Made by a program: the position numbers and the translations under genes. A stretch of 40,619 bases of DNA from an uncultured Alphaproteobacteria bacterium (lineage in GTDB: Bacteria > Pseudomonadota > Alphaproteobacteria > Rhodobacterales > Rhodobacteraceae): contig CACIAQ010000013.1 in assembly GCA_902584635.1 (NCBI GenBank), positions 1 to 40,619 on the forward strand, given 5' to 3'. Below the pieces are notes generated by a model. That model saw only the letters and a program-made list of their open reading frames with translations. It was not told the origin of the DNA and searched no databases. Positions within the stretch are counted from its first letter, which is position 1, and every line of letters starts with the position of its first letter. Shown piece after piece: positions 7,215-14,528 of the stretch.

Positions 7215-7289
7215 AGGTCGTAAGTAGTATATGATAGGGAGGGGACTTATAAGGAACGAGATCAAATCATTTCCTTATTTGTCCGACCT
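7215..7289 (+). ncRNA. Candidate hairpin RNA H1 with conserved loop
   Basis: Stem GGACTTATAAGGAA (7243-7256) pairs with TTCCTTATTTGTCC (7271-7284), 12 of 14, around the loop CGAGATCAAATCAT. AGGTC and GACCT at 7215 and 7285 can close an outer stem. The paralogous hairpin at 20228-20264 has a different stem sequence but nearly the same loop (CGAGATCAAGTCATT), so structure and loop are conserved while stem bases change. A TTGTGA / TATGAT pair lies just upstream (18-base spacing). Strand inferred from that promoter and from the paralogue. Confidence 0.5.
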
Positions 7290-7333
7290 TAAAACACTCA
7301 CTCCTCAAAATTCTAGATATACTTTCTAATCTA

Positions 7334-7702
7334 TCAATCCTCAAACATATTAACCAAAGTCTTATCCACCACCTCCAAACTAAAATCAGACCACACTCTG
7401 GATACTGTCTTTCTAACTTCTCATCTTTCAGTCTTTTCTTCTTCACAATTGAATGAATGTGATTGCCTTTGAACTTCTTCCCACGAACAGATAGGTATCC
7501 TTTTTTATTTAACCACTCTGCAATTTAGTCAAAAGTCTTTCCTTTCTCTCTATGAGCGGTGATTGTTTCATAGAGAAAGAATTGATATTGTGAATACTGT
7601 GGAACACTAAAAGGTGGACGGCGGTAAGTTATAGAGAAATTGAAAGTCACATCTGCAGAGAACAACCCACCATTACACCGCACAAACGATACTGTTGAAT
7701 AA
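7334..7702 (-). pseudogene. Family A repeat protein copy 3 (full-length, broken)
   Basis: Longest A copy. Minus-strand reading: I-Y-S-T-V-S-F-V-R-C-N-G-G, ADVTFNFSITYRRPPFSVPQ, YSQYQFFLYE, then the HTH KTFD-stop-IAEWLNKKGYLS, KKKRLKDEKLE and, after a one-base slip, LVNMFED-stop. A TAA replaces the conserved Gln codon (CAA) in the HTH, and a base is lost in the YPEVWSDF block. It starts head-to-head with the B copy at 7695, overlapping its 5' end. No ATG at the start position (TGG instead). Confidence 0.6.
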
Positions 7703-7985
7703 ATCCAAATACGGATTTAGCGAAACAAAGTACTACCATTATTTATGTTTTAAAGTTTCAAACCGAACAAATAGATTCACTGCTCGTAATAGTAATAGAT
7801 ATTCTGAAAGACAAAAAGAACTGCATAACTACATTAAGAACTTGTACGAAACTGGCATGTCATATCGTAGAATTACAAAACATCTAAATGATAAGGGTAT
7901 CAAGACACACACTGGAAAAGAGTGGGGTGAAACTGGAAACTCTGTTTACTCAGTACTCAAGAAGTATCGTCTAAGAGAAGAGTGA
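7695..7985 (+). CDS. Family B repeat protein copy 3
   Basis: 96 codons from a TTG. N-terminal YYHYLCFKVSN corresponds to the YLTFSVEIS block of copy 2. The HTH is NLYETGMSYRRITKHLNDKG, then KTHTGKEW and NSVYSVLKKYRLREE. Shorter at the C-terminus than copy 2. The HTH matches the second half of a serine-recombinase 'Recombinase' domain; there is no catalytic Ser domain. Divergent from, and overlapping the start of, A copy 3. Sound frame but no clear ribosome site, so expression is uncertain. Confidence 0.45.
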   Translation: MNKSKYGFSETKYYHYLCFKVSNRTNRFTARNSNRYSERQKELHNYIKNLYETGMSYRRITKHLNDKGIKTHTGKEWGETGNSVYSVLKKYRLREE

Positions 7986-8144
7986 TTAGAACCTCTGAAT
8001 AGAGAGTACGAACTTGAGTGGGGAACTATGGAAGTTCGGTGGGAAAAGAACTAAAAGATGTTTTTTGAAGTATGGAATGAGCAACCATTATGAAACCATT
8101 AAATAGTTTTTTGCTTTTCAAAGTTTTTCAAATAAAGTGTGACG

Positions 8145-9068
8145 ATGAAAACTATAACCATGATTCAAGTTTTACTCTTCTCTCTTTTATTGGGAGCACC
8201 TTCTTATTCTGCTGACTTTGATAAAGGATTGACTGCTTTTCAAAATGGAGACTATGCGACCGCATTGAAAGAATGGAAACCTCTTGCTGAAGAAGGAAAT
8301 GCAAGTGCACAGACTAATTTAGGATTGATGTACGAAAAAGGATTAGGAGTTCCCCAAGATTATAAAGAAGCAGTTCGATGGTACAAACTTGCTGCTTTAA
8401 AAGGAATAGCAAGGGCACAGACTTTGCTAGGAGTGATGTACGAAGAAGGAAACGGAGTTCCCCAAGACTATAAAAAAGCAGCACGATTATACATACTTGC
8501 TGCTGAACAGGGAAATGCAATGGGACAGTATTATCTCGGAGCGATGTACACTTCTGGAGATGGTGTTTCCCAAGATCAAAAAGAAGCAATTCGATTATAC
8601 ATACTTGCTGCTGAACAGGGATATGCAAGTGCACAGACTATTCTAGGAGTGATATACCAGATTGGAAGCGTAGGCGTAGTTCCCCAAAATTATAAAGAAG
8701 CAGTTCGATGGTACAAACTTGCTGCTTTACAAGGAAATTCACTTGCACAGACTAATCTAGGAGTGATGTACGAAGAAGGATTAGGAGTTCCCCAAGATTA
8801 TAAAGAAGCAGCACGATTATATACACTTGCTGCTGAACAGGGAAATGCAAATGGACAGAACAATTTAGCAAATCGTTACTATAATGGGGAGGGTGTCATT
8901 GAAGATATGGTTTATGCACATATGTGGAAGAATATTGCTTCTTCGAACGGAGACCAAAAAGCAAAAGAGGATTTAAAGGTATTTGAAAAGAAAATGACCT
9001 CATCCCAGATAGAAGAAGCACAAAGACTTGCTAGAGAGTGTGTAAAAAAGAACTACAAGGGATGTTGA
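8145..9068 (+). CDS. Exported Sel1-like repeat (SLR/TPR) protein
   Basis: 307 residues from the ATG at 8145 (a GTG two codons upstream is less likely). Signal peptide MKTITMIQVLLFSLLLGAPS-YSA, then one TPR-like opener (DFDKGLTAFQNGDYATALKEW) and six Sel1 repeats of 36-38 residues with the core A-Q-x-x-L-G-v-M-Y-E-x-G-x-G-V-P-Q-D-Y-K-E-A, followed by a terminal helix pair (YAHMWKNIAS) and a Cys pair near the end (RECVKKNYKGC). Periplasmic protein-protein interaction scaffold. The DNA of successive repeats is very similar, so unit number may vary. R repeat copy 2 starts 37 bases after the stop. Confidence 0.9.
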   Translation: MKTITMIQVLLFSLLLGAPSYSADFDKGLTAFQNGDYATALKEWKPLAEEGNASAQTNLGLMYEKGLGVPQDYKEAVRWYKLAALKGIARAQTLLGVMYEEGNGVPQDYKKAARLYILAAEQGNAMGQYYLGAMYTSGDGVSQDQKEAIRLYILAAEQGYASAQTILGVIYQIGSVGVVPQNYKEAVRWYKLAALQGNSLAQTNLGVMYEEGLGVPQDYKEAARLYTLAAEQGNANGQNNLANRYYNGEGVIEDMVYAHMWKNIASSNGDQKAKEDLKVFEKKMTSSQIEEAQRLARECVKKNYKGC

Positions 9069-9104
9069 TAAATGAGTTCAACTTATTTCATCAGTCAAAC
9101 TCAC

Positions 9105-9196
9105 TCCGTCACTGTCGAATAAATCATTGATTTTATTGGTTTTTTTACACGACAGAGTAACAGGGTAAGTGTTTCTGTAGGGGGTGCGTTTCTGAT
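9105..9196. repeat. R repeat copy 2
   Basis: Matches 4751-4846 and 14053-14149. On the minus strand it reads ATG-ATT-TAT-TCG-ACA-GTG-ACG-GAG-stop (M-I-Y-S-T-V-T-E), showing the probable start codon of the A family with its body missing. The hairpin is weaker here (ACAGA/TCTGT). It sits between the Sel1 gene and the DsrE gene. Confidence 0.65.
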
Positions 9197-9286
9197 TTTA
9201 GCAAATAAATTTTCTTAAAGACACGCTTGGTTGAAACAGTTCAAAAAAAAACTATAAATTACATAAATAAATTTTTAGGAGAAAAA

Positions 9287-9649
9287 ATGTCTAAGGTACT
9301 CGTTCATATTCATAGCGATTTGGAATTCAAAAATAAAGTAACATTAGGTTTAATGGTTGCCCTTGCTGCAGAAAAAAGTGGGCATGAAGTGACTCTCTTT
9401 CTTGCGGCAGACGGTGTGCATATACTAAATTGCAAAAGTGCTGGTGAAATAGTTGGTCAGGGTACTGGAGATTTATATGAACATTTGGAAAGTTTAAAGA
9501 ATACAAATGCAACCATATTTGTCTCAGGAATGTCCGCTAAGGCAAGGGGTTACGATGAGACACTTCTTGATGGGTATAAAGCAGAGTTTGCCATGCCTAA
9601 TAAACTTGTTGAAGAGTCAATTAAATCGGATAGCGTCCTCTGCTATTGA
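9287..9649 (+). CDS. DsrE/DsrF-like family protein
   Basis: 120 residues starting at MSKVLVHIHSDLEF; this ATG is chosen because TTTTTAGGAGAAAAA lies directly upstream, while the frame extends 20 codons further without a start signal. Blocks ALAAEKSGHEVTLFLAADGV, then LESLKNTNATIFVSGMSAKARG and the end MPNKLVEESIKSDSVLCY fit the DsrE/F fold (PF02635). The penultimate Cys is the only one near the usual sulphur-carrier position; the Cys after 'ADGVHILN' is a second candidate. A sulphur-relay role is family-level inference. Preceded by R copy 2 and followed within 2 bases by a family A fragment. Confidence 0.85.
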   Translation: MSKVLVHIHSDLEFKNKVTLGLMVALAAEKSGHEVTLFLAADGVHILNCKSAGEIVGQGTGDLYEHLESLKNTNATIFVSGMSAKARGYDETLLDGYKAEFAMPNKLVEESIKSDSVLCY

Positions 9650-9650
9650 G

Positions 9651-9681
9651 ATTATCAACCAAAGTCTTATCAAAAAACTAA
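9651..9681 (-). repeat. Family A 3' fragment
   Basis: attatcaaccaaagtcttat matches the A 3' end (compare 10073-10093 and 7347-7367). It follows the DsrE stop directly and runs into the end of the YdhR-like gene. Too short to be certain alone; counted because the same piece follows several other genes. Confidence 0.45.
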
Positions 9682-9983
9682 GATACAACTTCGTTTATTT
9701 TATTATCAACTACAACAGGGTTTTCAAAATATTGTATTTCGGGAGCACTATACCTCTCTGTTATCCAGGCAATCCTTTCAGCATCAAACCATTTTTTGGC
9801 ATTCTCTCGTGTATCAAAACAATAAACACCACCAGCAATATTTTTTTTTGTATCTGATATGTAATTTTTTCTAATCAACCCTTCCGTATCTTTATAGATT
9901 GGAGCGGTTTCCAAAAATTTCTCTTTTAAAATATTATCGTCAAGGTCTGATGGAATTTTGAATTTTACAAATGCAATTATCAT
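9678..9983 (-). CDS. YdhR-like putative monooxygenase
   Basis: 101 residues: MIIAFVKFKIPSDLDDNIL, then TAPIYKDTEGLIRKNYI, AGGVYCFDTRENAKKWF and IQYFENPVVVDN. The FKI start, the G-L-x-x-K-x-Y/F-I strand and G-G-V-Y-x-F helix match YdhR (PF08803), a dimeric ferredoxin-like fold with putative monooxygenase function. Ribosome site TAGGAAAAAAAT before the ATG. Single gene, convergent with DsrE. Confidence 0.8.
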   Translation of the reverse strand: MIIAFVKFKIPSDLDDNILKEKFLETAPIYKDTEGLIRKNYISDTKKNIAGGVYCFDTRENAKKWFDAERIAWITERYSAPEIQYFENPVVVDNKINEVVS

Positions 9984-10048
9984 ATTTTTTTCCTACTAGG
10001 TTCGATTATCAAGGTCACAATTTCCTCTATCATATATTTGATATTTTT

Positions 10049-10312
10049 TCATCCAAGAAAGTCTGCAAACATATTAACCAAAGTCTTATCAAACACCTCC
10101 AAACTGAAATCAGACCAAACCTCTGGATATACTCTGTCTAACTTCTCATCATTCAGTCTTTTCTTCTTCACTATGGAATGAACATGATTACCTTTGAACT
10201 TCTTTCCACGAGCAGATTGGTATCCTTTCTTGTTTAACCGATTTGCAATTTGGTCAAATGTCTTTCCTTTCTCTCTCTGTTCAATGATTGTCTGATAGAG
10301 AAAGAATTGGTA
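10049..10312 (-). CDS. Family A copy 4, intact C-terminal two thirds
   Basis: The cleanest A body: QFFLYQTIIEQREKGKTFDQ, then IANRLNKKGYQSARGKKF, NHVHSIVKKKRLNDEKLD, YPEVWSDFSLEVFDKTLVN and MFADFLG-stop, with no internal stop. The N-terminal block (YSTV to RRPPF) is missing: the homology stops exactly where the DUF2938 gene begins at 10323, and an in-frame TAA lies at the break. No start codon, so probably not translated as such. It gives the reference sequence for the A HTH. Confidence 0.5.
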   Translation of the reverse strand, partial: YQFFLYQTIIEQREKGKTFDQIANRLNKKGYQSARGKKFKGNHVHSIVKKKRLNDEKLDRVYPEVWSDFSLEVFDKTLVNMFADFLG

Positions 10313-10322
10313 TTATGAATTT

Positions 10323-10808
10323 ATGGGACACCACATATTTGACCCAATAATTGCGGGATTTATCTGTTGCCTTGCTATGGACATATGGCAAAGAATTCTA
10401 TTTTTGGCATTTAATATTCCCCCTACTAACTGGTCAACTGCAGGCAGATGGTTTGTCATGTTTCTTAGGAACCAAATAGTATTTAATAAGAATTTAGATA
10501 GAGAAAATCCAGTAAAATATGAATTGGGAATTGGATGGGCGTTTCACTACTGTGTCGCTATAGGTTATGGGTTTGCTTATTATTTTCTTATGGTTGGTTT
10601 TGATATTTTATCTACTTCCATTTTATCTGGATTAACTTTTGGATTAATATCAGTAAGCATTCCTTGGGTTTTTTATCTTCCTGTAACCGGAAAAGGTTTT
10701 ATGGGAAATAAAACGCCAAATCCAACTCTCACTAAATTACTGTCTACTTCTAGTCATGTAGTTGTAGGTATATTTTTAGCGATTGGGTTCTCTCTTTTAG
10801 GTTATTGA
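10323..10808 (+). CDS. DUF2938 family membrane protein
   Basis: 161 residues with four predicted membrane spans (about 8-27, 76-96, 101-121, 139-159). FDPIIAGFICCLAMDIWQR, then NWSTAGRWF, GWAFHYCVAIGYGFAYY and FGLISVSIPW fit DUF2938 (PF11158). Inner-membrane protein of unknown function. The ATG sits at the very edge of truncated A copy 4 and no Shine-Dalgarno is visible, consistent with insertion of the gene into the A repeat. Confidence 0.85.
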   Translation: MGHHIFDPIIAGFICCLAMDIWQRILFLAFNIPPTNWSTAGRWFVMFLRNQIVFNKNLDRENPVKYELGIGWAFHYCVAIGYGFAYYFLMVGFDILSTSILSGLTFGLISVSIPWVFYLPVTGKGFMGNKTPNPTLTKLLSTSSHVVVGIFLAIGFSLLGY

Positions 10809-10919
10809 TTGAAAAAAAGAAAAGAATAAAAATCTAAGGATTTGTCGTATTAAAGTAATTGAAAGCAAAAGAAAAATAGTGAATGATTTAGTCTTTATAA
10901 AGCAAAACTGGGACAGGAA

Positions 10920-11216
10920 ATGTATATAAGGACGGCATCGATCAAGTTCCCTTCGCAAGAAAAGGCAGACGCATTCGTAGCAATGTCCAAAACTATTTGG
11001 TTTCCAAAAGTGGATAAAGAAGAATTAAATACGGAACAAATTATCGTTGAAACGGGAGAGGGTAAAATATTGGGTATTGGCATTTATTCTTCTGAAACAG
11101 ATTTTTTGAAATCGCGAGATGATGGAAAAAAAACATGGAATGACTTTATAAAATCATTTGATGGAATAGTAGAATGGCAAAATGGTCACGTTGTAGCACA
11201 CTATAAAAGAAATTAA
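10920..11216 (+). CDS. Small ABM-like protein
   Basis: 98 residues: MYIRTASIKFPSQEKADAFV, then ILGIGIYSSETDFLKSRDDG and FDGIVEWQNGHVVAHYKRN. The repeated beta-alpha-beta pattern and the end G-x-V-E-W resemble the paralogues at 4910 and 6648, but identity is low. Probably the same dimeric alpha-beta barrel class, function unknown. AGGA lies 5 bases before the ATG. Followed after 8 bases by a family A 3' fragment. Confidence 0.65.
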   Translation: MYIRTASIKFPSQEKADAFVAMSKTIWFPKVDKEELNTEQIIVETGEGKILGIGIYSSETDFLKSRDDGKKTWNDFIKSFDGIVEWQNGHVVAHYKRN

Positions 11217-11223
11217 TTATTCC

Positions 11224-11280
11224 GCTTTCAAACTAAAATTAGACCAAACCTCGGATACTCGTTTTCTAACTTTATCCACT
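11224..11280 (-). repeat. Family A 3' fragment
   Basis: ttcaaactaaaattagacca and the following cctcggatactcgttttctaac match the A 3' region around SDFSLE and YPE (compare 10103-10145), with small deletions. Directly after the ABM-like gene. Confidence 0.55.
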
Positions 11281-11314
11281 AGTGTAAATTTTGCTAAGTA
11301 TATACTGCAACCAA

Positions 11315-11590
11315 CTAAAAGTTTTTTAAAGTATAACGAATTACTAAGAACACAATTAAAGGGATTAAATTAACATAGACAAATATACCCGTTCCCGTAT
11401 TTGAGTATCTTATTACGCCTACAAATATTCCCCAGAGATATATTAAAATAACAAAGAGAGAAACCCAGTTGCCGACAATATCTCTAAGACGATTTAGGTA
11501 ATTAAAAATGTAGTTTTGAAGAAGAAAAATCCAAAACAAGATTATACATATCAAAACAAACCAACTACTTGTAAAAATTTTTTTGTTCAT
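11315..11590 (-). CDS. Small inner-membrane protein (three spans)
   Basis: 91 residues, MNKKIFTSSWFVLICIILFW to the C-terminus VIRYTLKNF. Hydrophobic spans at about 8-28, 40-60 and 67-87, short positively charged N-terminus. No family recognised. The C-terminal third is duplicated as a relic at 6533-6604, so the gene was once present at least twice in this region. Confidence 0.6.
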   Translation of the reverse strand: MNKKIFTSSWFVLICIILFWIFLLQNYIFNYLNRLRDIVGNWVSLFVILIYLWGIFVGVIRYSNTGTGIFVYVNLIPLIVFLVIRYTLKNF

Positions 11591-11698
11591 AAAAACAGAC
11601 GTACACTATCTCATAAAAACGTTCAATATTTCCTAATTTAAAAACAGTCTCTTTACCTCTTTGATCAAATTTAGGTAACATTGTATTTTTAAGAGAAT

Positions 11699-11824
11699 AT
11701 GAAAAATCTCAATTTTATGGAAAGGTATATAATGGTTATTTGGTTTGAAATTACAGCACTCGCTCTTTTACTATCGATATCAAGAAATCTTCAAAGAATG
11801 TATTTATTGATGAAAAAAAATTAG
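11699..11824 (+). CDS. Possible 41-residue single-span membrane peptide
   Basis: MKNLNFMERYIMVIWFEITA, then LALLLSISRNLQRMYLL, ending in MKKN. One hydrophobic span (11-27) followed by a basic tail. Another ATG at 11732 would give 30 residues. Upstream taagagaat is a weak ribosome site. The 23-base repeat 11831-11853 begins 6 bases after its stop, just as its other copy follows the exported protein gene at 4718. Confidence 0.35.
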   Translation: MKNLNFMERYIMVIWFEITALALLLSISRNLQRMYLLMKKN

Positions 11825-11830
11825 AATAAA

Positions 11831-11853
11831 ACGTACAACAAAAGAAGCAATTC
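11831..11853 (+). repeat. 23-bp copy of the inverted-repeat element right end
   Basis: Exact match over 23 bases to 4720-4742, which includes 14 bases of the right inverted repeat of the 3901-4748 element. The homology ends where the inverted repeat would continue with tcagct. Possible relic or second insertion of the same element. Confidence 0.55.
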
Positions 11854-12127
11854 AAACTTTATCGTCAGGTTCTGTCAAAAACTGAGAATAATAGAGGCAG
11901 ATGAACCAAATAGGAGATATATTCTCGAGGACCCAAAGGGGGTTATTTGGTAAAACGGTGAGAATGACAGATTTTAAGAAAAAAATGTTAGTTTGAGACA
12001 TAAATAATAATAATGACCCTGGTCAAAGATCCTTCTAAATTATACTAAAATTCAATGGCAGGAGTATCCAGAGGTGAGATATTTTTAAAGTGCTGAAATA
12101 TTTAAACATATCAGCGCTCTCAAAAAG
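11854..12127. other. Non-coding spacer
   Basis: No convincing frame. One 8-bp perfect inverted repeat, ACCAAATA (11905-11912) with TATTTGGT (11944-11951), around a GC-richer loop. Otherwise nothing seen. Confidence 0.4.
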
Positions 12128-12187
12128 CTAAATATAAATTAATTTCACAGCTGCTTGTTTTGAAAAAAAAGATACAGCAATGACTTT

Positions 12188-13690
12188 CTAGGCTAATCCA
12201 TTATTTGAACAAAACTCGGTTAATGCTTTATACTCATCTTGTTCCCATGTTTTGTTTATCAAAAATTCGTCAAATATTAAAATTGTATTCTCATCAATTA
12301 TCTGTTTTGAATAGTTCAACGCACAAATGGTCGAGGAATAGAGATCTGCATCAAAATTTATTATAGATGCAAGGGGTCTTTTTTGATTAAAAAATTTAGG
12401 AAGAGAACTTTCAAATTTCCCAACAACAAAGTGACCTCCATCTATTTTTGGGATATCTCCTTCACTGGAATAAGAGCCTTTTTTCCGATCATGCCAATCT
12501 TCGGGTAAGCCGGTAAAAGTATCAAAACCATAACCCATTTTGTAAGTTCCAATGAGAAATCTGAAAGAATCTCCTCGGAAGACACCAAATTCATAAAATG
12601 GTCTATCTATTATACTTTGTTTCATAGCATATTTAAAAAGAGACCACTTATTAAAAAATAACTTGGGTGTTTTAGGTAAGCTGAATACCCAATCAAATGA
12701 ACGCATGTAGTGGTGGTCTTTAAACTTTGAAGACTTCAATTCTTCTAAGTCTTTTTTGTCACCCTTATATGCTTTCAGAGCGGCAGATGTGAGAAGTGCA
12801 ACCTCATAGCTGCTGTCAGCTTGAAGGCAGCACTCAATCCAATACTGTGCTTCATTAATATTTGTTGATGTTCCATATAAATTCCAATATGCATTGGCAT
12901 AATTAGATTTAATCTCGACTGCTCTTTTGAAACTTATTGCTGCATTTTTAACGTCGCCTTTGTAAAGTTGCGCTACACCAATATTGTAATGAGTCTCAGG
13001 TATTTCAGGTCCAATCTTTAGCGAATTTCTAAAAACATCTATAGAACCATTTAGGTATCCTTTATCCAACAAAGCACTACCAAGGTTATTATAAGCCTGA
13101 GAATAATTAGGGTTAATTTTAATAGCTTTTTTGAAGTGTTCTATTGCTGCACTTGAGTTGCCTTCATCCCTTAAAATATTAGCTAAGTTATAATAGGCTT
13201 CTCCATAATCACTTTTAATATCTATAGCTTTTTTAAAATACTTGATCGCTGACGTCGGATCATCGTTATCTCTAAGCACATTTGCTAGGTTATAATAAGC
13301 TTCCGCATGTTTGGGCTTAATTTCGATAACCTTTCTAAAACAGCTTGCCGCTTCTTGGAATTGTAAAAGCGCTGCATGAGCCGCCCCCATAATGTTATAT
13401 AATATTATTGCTCTTGGATAAATTTTTAAAAGCTCTCTTCCATAAAGAAGAGCACTCTGAAAGTTTTTTTTTTGGTATAGGTTAACTAGTAGATTTATCT
13501 CATTTCTATTTGGATTTTCTAAAGACTTTAATCCTAGTTTAGCTTTAGCATTTCCGGGAAATTTCTTGAGAATTTCGTTATAAATCGATATTGCTTGGTT
13601 AACTTCTTTACTTTCAGATTTTTTCCTTGCCACTTTGAGAGCTCTATCAACGGTCATAACGTCTAAAATGTGTTTATATTTTTTTTTCAT
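12188..13690 (-). CDS. TPR protein fused to a TylF-type methyltransferase, with a nonsense codon near the end
   Basis: 500 residues. Residues about 40-275 are seven or so TPR units (NIMGAAHAALLQFQEAASCF, AYYNLANVLRDNDDPTSAIK and similar). Residues about 335-500 are a SAM-methyltransferase of the TylF/macrocin O-methyltransferase type: FYEFGVFRGDSFRFLIG (SAM-binding), YGFDTFTGLPEDW, and IINFDADLYSSTICAL with the metal-binding Asp pair. The frame stops at TAG 12188-12190, but the same frame continues with KVIAVSFFSKQAAVKLIYI to a TAG at 12128, exactly the kind of final strands this fold needs. So one nonsense change removes the last 20 or so residues. Probably modifies a surface glycan or lipid; it neighbours a YfhO-like gene. 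Confidence 0.85.
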   Translation of the reverse strand: MKKKYKHILDVMTVDRALKVARKKSESKEVNQAISIYNEILKKFPGNAKAKLGLKSLENPNRNEINLLVNLYQKKNFQSALLYGRELLKIYPRAIILYNIMGAAHAALLQFQEAASCFRKVIEIKPKHAEAYYNLANVLRDNDDPTSAIKYFKKAIDIKSDYGEAYYNLANILRDEGNSSAAIEHFKKAIKINPNYSQAYNNLGSALLDKGYLNGSIDVFRNSLKIGPEIPETHYNIGVAQLYKGDVKNAAISFKRAVEIKSNYANAYWNLYGTSTNINEAQYWIECCLQADSSYEVALLTSAALKAYKGDKKDLEELKSSKFKDHHYMRSFDWVFSLPKTPKLFFNKWSLFKYAMKQSIIDRPFYEFGVFRGDSFRFLIGTYKMGYGFDTFTGLPEDWHDRKKGSYSSEGDIPKIDGGHFVVGKFESSLPKFFNQKRPLASIINFDADLYSSTICALNYSKQIIDENTILIFDEFLINKTWEQDEYKALTEFCSNNGLA

Positions 13691-13861
13691 ATGCTTTTAA
13701 CTCTGACAAATTTTCTTAGAGCTTAAGCTCTTAACCATTATCTAAATCGATCTTAAATTTTATGGGATCCGGTTTAGTTTGCAAACTAATTTACAAAATT
13801 CCGATATGTTTAACCATCAAGGTTTAATAATGAAAAAGTGCGATTAAATTAAAACAGAAAT

Positions 13862-14098
13862 ATGTCTTTAGAATATTGTAGGTTAAGCTTTGTAAAAGAT
13901 TCTGCCTATAGAGTTACTACTGAACTATCAAGTGGGAATATTTATGAAATAAAGATGGAATATACAGCAGACATTACCAGAGAACTTAACTGCAATGGGA
14001 AGATCGGAAAAAAGCAGTTTGATGGGGTCAACTCTGTATTCTTTGGAAAACAATCCGTTACTGTAGAATTAATCATTGATTTAATTGGTTTTTTCTGA
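13862..14098 (+). CDS. Small uncharacterised frame running into R repeat
   Basis: 78 codons, MSLEYCRLSFVKDSAYRVTT to the C-terminus VTVELIIDLIGFF. The last 16 codons are antisense to the R repeat/A 5' end, so the natural C-terminus may have been replaced when R copy 3 arrived. No family recognised and no good ribosome site. It may be a relic. Confidence 0.3.
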   Translation: MSLEYCRLSFVKDSAYRVTTELSSGNIYEIKMEYTADITRELNCNGKIGKKQFDGVNSVFFGKQSVTVELIIDLIGFF

Positions 14099-14149
14099 TT
14101 CTACAGAGTGATAGGGTAAGTGTTTCTGTAGGTATGCGTTTCTGATATA
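14053..14149. repeat. R repeat copy 3
   Basis: About 97 bases, over 80 percent like 4751-4846. Minus-strand reading ATG-ATT-AAT-TCT-ACA-GTA-ACG (M-I-N-S-T-V-T). Hairpin CTACAGA (14101-14107) / TCTGTAG (14125-14131), same loop as copy 1 except one base. It lies immediately right of the frame at 13862 and 15 bases left of the 3' end of A copy 5, so two A units are in tandem here. Confidence 0.65.
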
Positions 14150-14164
14150 CCATTTTAAATTAAA

Positions 14165-14528
14165 AATAAAAAATTGTGTCATCCAAAGTCTTATCAACCG
14201 CCTCCAAACTAAAATCAGACTATTGCTCTGGATACTCTCTTTCTAACTTCTCATCTTTTAGTCTTCTCTTCTTTACGATCGAATGTAGATGGTTGCCTTT
14301 TAACTTCTTTCCACGACAAGATAGGTAACCACTCTTGTTTAACCACTCTGCGATTTGATCAAAGGTCTTTCCTTTCTCTCAACGCGAAGTGATTGTCTCA
14401 TAAAGAAAGAATTGGGTTTATGAATATTGGGGGAAGAGTAAAAGGTGGCGGTCAGTGATGGTAAAATTGTATGTGAGGCCAGCAGTTTCAACGACTGCAT
14501 TACACCTTACAAATGTCAAAGTGGAGTA
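14165..14528 (-). pseudogene. Family A repeat protein copy 5 (broken)
   Basis: Minus-strand: Y-S-T-L-T-F-V-R-C-N, then LTYNFTITDRH, HTH GKTFDQIAEWLNKSGYLSCR, KKRRLKDEKLERE, YPEQ-stop-SDFSLEAVDKTLDD. A TAG stands where other copies have Trp (YPEVWSDF), and the region 14385-14440 has lost frame. Its 5' end overlaps B copy 5 on the other strand. Confidence 0.55.
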
